The notes below the pieces were generated by a model. The model was not told the DNA's origin and did not search any database. It was given only the letters and a program-made list of their open reading frames with translations. 7,093 nt of DNA from Brucellaceae bacterium (GTDB lineage Bacteria > Pseudomonadota > Alphaproteobacteria > Rhizobiales > Rhizobiaceae). Positions within the stretch are counted from its first letter, which is position 1, and every line of letters starts with the position of its first letter. A program made the position numbers and the translations under genes. Below, one piece after another: positions 5,571 through 7,093 of this stretch. The stretch is taken from positions 1-7,093 of the forward strand of contig JAIRVW010000101.1 in NCBI GenBank assembly GCA_031253705.1. Direction: 5' to 3'.

Positions 5571-6947
5571 TTAAGCTGCAACGCCTTGCGCAGTCAGATG
5601 GGAAGGATCGATATCGTCGATATTCTTCTCGCTGTTATAGACAGCTTCATCGAGAATACCTTCACGCTTGGCAACCACTGCTGGAACCAGTGCCTGACCG
5701 GCAACATTGACGGCGGTGCGTCCCATGTCGAGGATCGGGTCAATGGAGAGCAGCAGACCGACACCTTCGAGCGGCAGACCAAGGGTGGAGAGGGTGAGGG
5801 TGAGCATCACCACTGCACCGGTGAGACCGGCTGTGGCTGCGGAACCCAGTACCGAGACAAAAGCGATCAGCACATATTCCTGCAGGCCGAGCGGCAGGCC
5901 AAAATATTGCGCGATAAAGATAGCCGAGATTGCCGGATAAATCGCAGCGCAGCCGTCCATTTTCGTGGTAGCACCAAGCGGTACAGCAAAAGCAGCATAT
6001 TCACGCGGCACACCCAGATTGCGTTCGGTCACAGCTTCTGTCACCGGCAGCGTGCCGACGGAAGAACGGGACACGAAAGCGAGCTGGATTGCAGGCCACG
6101 CACCGGCAAAAAAGCGCGATGGTTTCAGGCCGTGGAAGATCAGGATAGCCGGATAGACCACGAACAGCACGATGGCCAGACCGATATAGACTGCTGCGGC
6201 ATACCAGCTGAGCTGAACCAGAGTTTCCCAGCCATATTGCGCAACGGCGCGGCCAAGCAGGCCGATGGTGCCGAGCGGGGTGAGGCGGATAACCCACCAC
6301 AGGATTTTACGCACGACGACGAGCAAAGACTGGTTGAAAGCGAGGAACGGCTTGGCGGCTTCACCGGCTTTGAGAGCAGCAACACCAAAGGCGATAGCAA
6401 CTACGAGAATTTGTAATACGTTGAAATTCAGCGAAGTGGTGACAGCATCTTTGCCCAGTTTGGTGCTGGCTTCGAGGCCGAGCATATTGGCAGGCACCAG
6501 ACCTTTGAGGAAGTCGAGCCATGAACCGGCAGAGGCCGGTGCTTTGGCGGCTTCTGCTGCCACACCGGAGCCGATACCCGGCTGAATAATCAGGCCGAGG
6601 GCAATACCTATCAGAACGGCGATGAACGAGGTGATCGCAAACCACAGCAGCGTCTGCCAGACCAGCTTGGCGGCATTGTTAAGCGCGGCCAGATTGGCAA
6701 TGGAAGCCACAATCGCGGTGAAGACCAGCGGCGGCACCAAAGCGCGCAGCATCTGTACAAAGATTGTACCAATGGTTTGCAGTGTTACGGAAAGCCAGTT
6801 GGCATTACCCTCGATATCTGGCCCCATATTGCGGGCAATGAGACCGAGCAGCAGACCGATAACCATGGCGGTCAATACCTGAAAGCCGAAATTCAGATAG
6901 AGTGGTTTGGCCTGCGCAGAAGATTTTTTCACATGAGCGTCGGACAT
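5571..6947 (-). CDS. Dicarboxylate/amino acid:cation symporter (DAACS/SLC1 family) with altered Na+-site residues
   Basis: Inner-membrane secondary transporter of the GltP/DctA/GltPh fold, importing acidic amino acids or C4-dicarboxylates in characterised members. I take ATG at 6947 (458 residues, MSDAHVKKSS), with GAAAG eight bases upstream. A TTG at 6962 would add five residues but has no ribosome site. In order: TM3 LLWFAITSF (100-108); hairpin 1 AFVSRSSVGTLP (290-301), matching GltPh R276-S277-S278; TM7 GATTKMDGCAA (325-335), where the family has N-M-D-G-T; hairpin 2 near SVLGSAATAGLTGAVV (365-380); TM8 SIDPILDMGRTAVNVAGQ (401-418). D407, R410 and N414 match GltPh D394, R397 and N401, so acidic substrates remain likely. 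K329, C333 and Q418 replace GltPh N310, T314 and D405. Function is otherwise intact by eye. The substrate and coupling ion are uncertain. It shares a terminator with convergent mntH. Confidence 0.93.
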   Translation of the reverse strand: MSDAHVKKSSAQAKPLYLNFGFQVLTAMVIGLLLGLIARNMGPDIEGNANWLSVTLQTIGTIFVQMLRALVPPLVFTAIVASIANLAALNNAAKLVWQTLLWFAITSFIAVLIGIALGLIIQPGIGSGVAAEAAKAPASAGSWLDFLKGLVPANMLGLEASTKLGKDAVTTSLNFNVLQILVVAIAFGVAALKAGEAAKPFLAFNQSLLVVVRKILWWVIRLTPLGTIGLLGRAVAQYGWETLVQLSWYAAAVYIGLAIVLFVVYPAILIFHGLKPSRFFAGAWPAIQLAFVSRSSVGTLPVTEAVTERNLGVPREYAAFAVPLGATTKMDGCAAIYPAISAIFIAQYFGLPLGLQEYVLIAFVSVLGSAATAGLTGAVVMLTLTLSTLGLPLEGVGLLLSIDPILDMGRTAVNVAGQALVPAVVAKREGILDEAVYNSEKNIDDIDPSHLTAQGVAA

Positions 6948-6971
6948 GAATTTTTCTTTCAAAACAAGTGA

Positions 6972-6999
6972 AGCGAAGGGGCAAATTTGCTCCTTCGCT
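6972..6999. repeat. 28-base inverted repeat in the symporter leader
   Basis: AGCGAAGG (6972-6979) and CCTTCGCT (6992-6999) are perfect outer arms. The inner bases GCAAATTTGC (6981-6990) are also palindromic, leaving only one non-Watson-Crick position (6980/6991). It ends 24 bases before the symporter start, on the upstream side. It could be a repressor operator, a hairpin in the messenger leader, or the terminator of a minus-strand gene beyond the right edge, since the minus-strand sequence after it contains TTGTTTT. The T run is poor, so I do not call it a terminator. Confidence 0.6.
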
Positions 7000-7020
7000 C
7001 TTTGGATCGAAATTTAACGG

Positions 7021-7049
7021 ATATTCATGATGCGGTTAAGCAATGTCAT
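7021..7049 (-). promoter_or_regulatory. Weak candidate promoter for the symporter gene
   Basis: On the minus strand ATGACA (7049-7044) and GAATAT (7026-7021) are spaced by 17 bases and would start transcription just upstream of the large inverted repeat. Both elements deviate from consensus. No gene can be supported between 6948 and the right edge. Confidence 0.3.
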
Positions 7050-7093
7050 GCTGCATAGAAAAGCTGTGTTATGATGCCATGCTCACATACAGA

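Noticed and set aside
5559..6416. Open frame of 285 codons antisense to the symporter gene
   Set aside because: It begins inside the bidirectional terminator and its composition is that of a reversed membrane-protein gene.

Overview
The window looks like ordinary chromosome from an alphaproteobacterium of the Hyphomicrobiales, probably the Brucellaceae (Brucella/Ochrobactrum/Pseudochrobactrum-like). I infer this from recalled protein similarity: the PrmA signature GTGHHGTT, the prmA/long-form aminopeptidase P pair, an SCO protein, a CreA protein, and an Nramp gene with a Fur/Mur-type operator. Base composition is only moderately GC-rich by eye. No mobile element, phage gene, CRISPR array, tRNA or rRNA was seen. 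Coding density is high and the genes are separated by clear intrinsic terminators.

Layout, left to right. Positions 1-868 (minus) hold the N-terminal 289 codons of a long-form Xaa-Pro aminopeptidase that runs off the left edge. It lies 42 bases downstream of prmA (911-1789, minus), so the two probably form an operon. Right of prmA is a minus-strand intrinsic terminator (1812-1857) closing a second minus-strand operon: a 57-residue membrane microprotein (2496-2669) followed after 12 bases by an SCO1/SenC copper protein (1896-2483). This operon has a good candidate promoter whose spacing predicts an almost leaderless mRNA. A 111-base divergent region separates it from a plus-strand hexapeptide acetyltransferase of the phosphonate-associated type (2781-3431) and a secreted CreA protein (3484-3987) with a strong terminator. 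Next is mntH (4153-5517, plus), preceded by a candidate promoter and an AATGA-N3-TCATT operator. It is convergent with a minus-strand SLC1/DAACS symporter (5571-6947), and the two share a bidirectional terminator. The right edge carries the symporter's leader, with a large inverted repeat.

The genes do not form a single pathway. The themes are ribosome modification and peptide turnover (prmA, aminopeptidase), copper delivery to cytochrome oxidase (microprotein plus SCO), manganese import (mntH) and organic anion or amino acid uptake (symporter). I do not see a new multi-gene system. The points most worth checking are the symporter, where residues that bind Na+ in GltPh are replaced (Lys for Asn310, Gln for Asp405), and the short Met/Cys-containing microprotein ahead of the SCO gene.
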